Below the pieces are notes generated by a model. That model was given only the letters and a program-made list of their open reading frames with translations. It did not search any database and had not been told where the DNA came from. From NCBI GenBank assembly GCA_903828035.1, contig CAIKKV010000292.1, positions 1 to 8,789 of the forward strand: a DNA stretch of 8,789 bases, in the 5' to 3' direction. This DNA comes from an uncultured bacterium (GTDB lineage Bacteria > Verrucomicrobiota > Kiritimatiellia > CAIKKV01). Positions 5,688-8,789 of the stretch are shown here, one piece after another (within the stretch, counting starts at the first letter, position 1; the number at the start of each line of letters is the position of its first letter). Both the position numbers and the translations under genes were made by a program.

Positions 5688-7742
5688 CTATTTCTTTTCC
5701 ACCGTCACCCGCGCGTCACCGTCGACCGTGAGGCATGTGTCCCCGAAATGAACGGCGATGGCAGGCCCCAGGTCGGCCGACGCCTTGACCGGCTCCTCCC
5801 CGCGCTCCAGCAGCTGGTAGACCGCCACAAAGTCGGCCTTCAGCCCCTTCTGGCGCCGGAGGATCATCGGCACGAGCTCCGTCAGGTCGTTCCCATATCC
5901 GCTTGCCTCGTAACAGTCGGACGTGTCGAACACCGAAACCGCGATCCGGCGCCCCTCCCCCGTGCCGAGCGAGAAATCCCGGATCGGCCTGGCGAGATGC
6001 CGCACCTCCCGGGCCTCGCGATAGGCGGGGCTGTCGGAAAGCCGGGCCTGCGGCTCGCCCTCCCCGAGGCCGGAAAGCGTTCCCCTCATATGGAGCGGGA
6101 GATCGAACGTGCTCGCGGTCCCGGCCGTGCAGCGGAACACATCGACGATCGCGCTGCCGCGCATCAGGACGGTGCGATCCAGCACCACGCCCTTGTAGGC
6201 CGCCTTGGCCCGGGCGCGGGCCATCACCCAGCCGGCGCCTTGTTCGAACGCTACCAGCTCGCCTTCCGACTTCTCCTGGATCTGCTCGTCCACCACCACG
6301 GTGTTGTGGGCGAAGGTCTGGCGGCCCCACCCTTCGTGCATGGGGTGCCCGTACATCATCGTGGCGGGATCCACAAAGCGGATGTCGCCGTGCGCATACA
6401 GCAGCATATGCAGCCGGACCGGCTGGGTGTGCTGGGTCGTTCCCTTGAAATAGTCCAGGTACAGCGCCGTCTTTCCCGCCTTGTCCCGCAGGATGGCGAG
6501 CCCTTCCGCAAACCCGCTCTGCGAAGACAGCGGCTCCATTGCGGCGGCGGGAGGAACTTCGGCGGCGCCCCAGAAAAGCGCCTCAAGCGTATCGCGCGGA
6601 TGAACCAGCTGGCCGAACACGGGGTCGCCATACCGGCGGAAGGCCACCTCGTAGGCGGCGCGGCGCGAGGCGATGCCGTCCCGCCCGCCATCGTTGAGGG
6701 GAGGGAATGTTCCGTCGGGCATCAGCTGGCTGATCGGCGCCAGGAACATCTTGCGGACGGGCGGAGTCGTATACAAATCCATGCCGGCGCGGGCGGCCGC
6801 CTCCAGCAGGACGATATGCGCGGCGAGGGCCTGGTAATGGTAGGCGATCGATCCCTCGTACCACAGGCCGCTCTCGAGCACGCCCTTGCGCATCTGGAAT
6901 AGAAATCCGTTGGCGGGGTCGTTGACGGCCTGGTCCACCAGCGCCTTGTCCCGGAGCAGAAGGCCCGCCGAAATCAGCGCGGCGTTGTGATCGGACTGCC
7001 AGTTGAGCCGCCCCCACGGATTGCGCTGGATCGTGGCCGCCATGGCGCGGAGCAGGTTCGTCTCGATCAGCCCGCGATCCTCCGGCGTGAAGCACGGCGC
7101 GTCATACACCAGGTCGTACGCCCGGGCGATCTGGACCAGCAGGCCCGACTCGTCGAGCGTCTGCGCCGTCAGCCGGGCGCCCCGCGCGTAGGCGTTCGTG
7201 CCCGTCTGCCCGCGGTAGTCGTGCAAGGGGAGATTCGTGTAGAACGATGCGTACTCGACCAGGACATCCCGGACGCGCCGCTGGTATTCCGGCTTGGGCG
7301 CCAGCACATTGGCGAGGGCCGCGTCCAGGGTGGCGCGCCAGCATTTCCTGTGGCGCTCCGCCACGCCGGCTTCGTCGTAGATGCCGCCGCTGAAGGTGCG
7401 CCCGCACTTCGGGCAGACGTGGGCGGTGGGGGAAACGGTTTTCAGGCGGAGGCCGCAATCCTGGCAGACATAGTGGCCGGCCCACTGCCCGCCCGCGCGG
7501 GGGATATCGGGCGTTTCCGCCAGCGCGGCCTCGGCCCGCGCCAGAAGCTGGGTGCCGATGGCCCGGGCCCACGGCGCCGTCCGGAACCGCTCGCGCGCGG
7601 CGGCCGCCTCCGGCGGGGTCAGGTAGAGGCAGGGATGGCCCGGCGGCGGAAGGCGGGCGGGCGCGGCCGCCGGCCAATCGGCCGCGGCGCCTGTTGCGCC
7701 CATCGCAAGAATGGCCAGCCCTGTTCCCAAAATCCCTCGCAT
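5688..7742 (-). CDS. Secreted heparinase II/III-family polysaccharide lyase with N-terminal zinc-ribbon
   Basis: A 684-residue protein. Residues 1-21 form a signal peptide (MRGILGTGLAILAMG, likely cut near AAA-DW), so it acts in the periplasm or outside. Residues 90-115 hold two CxxC pairs (C93/C96, C110/C113), a zinc-ribbon-like insert. An alpha/alpha-toroid part follows (about 130-385), including NWQSDHNAA (247-255) and WYEGSIAYHYQA (294-305), the latter containing the probable catalytic Tyr (Y300). The beta-sheet C-terminal part (about 405-640, Hepar_II_III type) contains FAHNTVVVD (477-485) with the probable catalytic His H479. Relatives cut uronate-containing polysaccharides (heparin/heparan, alginate and others) by beta-elimination; the substrate here cannot be told. 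ATG 7742 shares one base with the peptidase stop (TGATG); a GTG at 7745 would add one residue with a four-base overlap. Translation is probably coupled to the peptidase. The symporter follows after 23 bases. Confidence 0.85.
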   Translation of the reverse strand: MRGILGTGLAILAMGATGAAADWPAAAPARLPPPGHPCLYLTPPEAAAARERFRTAPWARAIGTQLLARAEAALAETPDIPRAGGQWAGHYVCQDCGLRLKTVSPTAHVCPKCGRTFSGGIYDEAGVAERHRKCWRATLDAALANVLAPKPEYQRRVRDVLVEYASFYTNLPLHDYRGQTGTNAYARGARLTAQTLDESGLLVQIARAYDLVYDAPCFTPEDRGLIETNLLRAMAATIQRNPWGRLNWQSDHNAALISAGLLLRDKALVDQAVNDPANGFLFQMRKGVLESGLWYEGSIAYHYQALAAHIVLLEAAARAGMDLYTTPPVRKMFLAPISQLMPDGTFPPLNDGGRDGIASRRAAYEVAFRRYGDPVFGQLVHPRDTLEALFWGAAEVPPAAAMEPLSSQSGFAEGLAILRDKAGKTALYLDYFKGTTQHTQPVRLHMLLYAHGDIRFVDPATMMYGHPMHEGWGRQTFAHNTVVVDEQIQEKSEGELVAFEQGAGWVMARARAKAAYKGVVLDRTVLMRGSAIVDVFRCTAGTASTFDLPLHMRGTLSGLGEGEPQARLSDSPAYREAREVRHLARPIRDFSLGTGEGRRIAVSVFDTSDCYEASGYGNDLTELVPMILRRQKGLKADFVAVYQLLERGEEPVKASADLGPAIAVHFGDTCLTVDGDARVTVEKK

Positions 7743-8789
7743 CACTTGGCCGGTCCGCCCGGCGCCCGCATGGCCTTGAGAAAGGCGTTCGTCACATGCC
7801 CCTGGGTGTCGATGATCCGCAGCCAGGCGCGGTCCCCTTCCAGGTCCTTCGCAAAAGCTTTCGCGTTCACCACCACGGAGGTGGGCTCGGGCTTGGACCA
7901 GTCCCGCGGCACCGCCGTCGAAATCGAGCCCGGGCTGCCCAGCAGCACGGCGCCGATCCCGTCGGGCGAGGTCACGATAAACTCGTCCGCCTCGCGCCCC
8001 GGGCGGGCCTGGATCCGGTTCTCCTTGGTGTAGTCGCGGGCGTCCATGGCAAACCAGGGCGTGTATTTCAGGAAAGCGGCGCTGGCCAGCGTCCAGCGGG
8101 CGGAGCGCTCCTCCTTAAAATCAAAAAGCTGCGTCTGGCCGCGCTTGGGCGCTTCCTGCAGCACCCAGAAGCGGCTGAAGAAATCCATGCCGCGCGTCAT
8201 GATGTCGAACCCGTCGCGGCTGTGCGGCAGCTCAAAGGTATGGCCCAGCTCGTGCAGGGCGGCCCCGATGCTGGTGGAGGCGTTGGCCCAGAAGGCGTGG
8301 CGGCCCACCGAGTCGCTGGAGTAATTGTCGGTGTCGATCGGCGTGGCATCCATGAACGCCGCCTGGATGTCCGCCAGCCGCCGGGGGTAGCTGTAGAGAT
8401 TCGATCCGCCAAACCAGGCGGTGTTTCCCCCGCCCAGCGCGGCGTAGGCCATGTTGTGCTTGGTCGCGGGATTGAACTTGGAAAATGCGGTGATGACCAC
8501 ATTCCGGGCCTTATCCTGAGGAAGCTGAGCCCGGACCTGCGCGGCGATGTAGCTGAACAGGCGGCCCCGGCCGCCGCCCATCGCGTAGATCTCGGCGGCG
8601 GTCTTGTCGCACTTCAGCACGTGGACCTTCACCTTGCCCGCCTCGTCGAGCTCCAGGTTGAAGGTCATCCGCCCCATGCCCATGTCATACATCCGCTCCG
8701 CGGTAAAACCCTGCATCATGAGCATCATGGTGCCGAGCTTGCCGGCGTAATCCTGGGGATCGTTCTTGATCGGCGTCTGGTAGGAGGTG
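7742..8789 (-). CDS. Zinc metallopeptidase (HExxHxxxxxH zincin), 5' end cut off by the window
   Basis: The frame is open to the right edge: 20 further codons precede the ATG at 8728, so that ATG is internal and the true N-terminus lies outside. Counting from ATG 8728, the zinc-binding motif HELGHTFELPH covers residues 159-169: H159, H163 and H169 as ligands and E160 as the catalytic base. DIMTRGMDFFSRFW follows (175-188), with M177 a Met-turn candidate. QGFTAERMYDMGMGRMTF (6-23) and the motif region remind me of the putative peptidase family PF12044, which includes yeast YIL108W; this is a memory-based match. The segment after about 245 looks like a beta-rich domain. The usual metzincin Gly at motif position 8 is Glu here. 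The gene is the first visible in a coupled run with the lyase and symporter. Secretion and substrate cannot be judged without the N-terminus. Zincin fold is strongly supported; family assignment is moderate. Confidence 0.8.
   Translation of the reverse strand, partial: TSYQTPIKNDPQDYAGKLGTMMLMMQGFTAERMYDMGMGRMTFNLELDEAGKVKVHVLKCDKTAAEIYAMGGGRGRLFSYIAAQVRAQLPQDKARNVVITAFSKFNPATKHNMAYAALGGGNTAWFGGSNLYSYPRRLADIQAAFMDATPIDTDNYSSDSVGRHAFWANASTSIGAALHELGHTFELPHSRDGFDIMTRGMDFFSRFWVLQEAPKRGQTQLFDFKEERSARWTLASAAFLKYTPWFAMDARDYTKENRIQARPGREADEFIVTSPDGIGAVLLGSPGSISTAVPRDWSKPEPTSVVVNAKAFAKDLEGDRAWLRIIDTQGHVTNAFLKAMRAPGGPAK

Noticed and set aside
3994..5751. A 585-codon open frame on the plus strand
   Set aside because: It lies antisense to the symporter and the lyase 3' end. 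Its translation is rich in Arg, His, Gln, Pro and Asp with no domain or membrane pattern, as expected from GC-biased codons of the real gene read backwards.

Overview
The window is a GC-rich bacterial segment (about 58% GC by hand count over the first 540 bases, roughly 62-70% or more in lines sampled further right). All six genes lie on the minus strand, so transcription runs from high to low coordinates. The gene content suggests the Planctomycetota/Verrucomicrobiota/Kiritimatiellota/Lentisphaerota (PVC) group: a GLUG-repeat surface protein, a heparinase II/III-type lyase with a zinc-ribbon, a long sodium:solute symporter, and a kinase of the 7TM-PAS-HisKA_3 type. This assignment is inference from gene content, not from a marker gene.

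Region A (8789 down to 3754) is a catabolic cluster. It starts with a zinc metallopeptidase whose N-terminus is off the right edge. Its stop codon overlaps the start of a secreted heparinase II/III-like polysaccharide lyase. After 23 bases comes an SSS-family symporter with a clear ribosome binding site. The likely division of labour is that the lyase cuts a uronate-containing polysaccharide outside the cytoplasm, the symporter imports a product with sodium, and the peptidase acts on a protein part of the same substrate or on another extracytoplasmic protein. The substrate cannot be read from the sequence.

Region B (3753 down to 1200) starts with a 176-base intergenic stretch holding a plausible sigma70-type promoter and short direct repeats. 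It is followed by a two-component pair: a membrane histidine kinase (7TM, PAS, HisKA_3, HATPase_c) and a NarL/LuxR-type response regulator, overlapping by four bases (GTGA). The pair is the obvious candidate regulator of region A and/or of the gene downstream.

Region C (1199 to 1) has a 129-base intergenic stretch with weak hairpins, then the 5' part of a secreted GLUG-repeat protein that runs off the left edge with no stop.

I see no tRNA, rRNA, CRISPR array, insertion sequence or integrase. The best leads are: a set of long poly-G tracts confined to the kinase and GLUG genes, including a G9 run inside the ATP-binding G1 box; an extended HExxH motif with Glu where metzincins have Gly; a zinc-ribbon at the front of the lyase; and the coupling of a metallopeptidase to a lyase and symporter.
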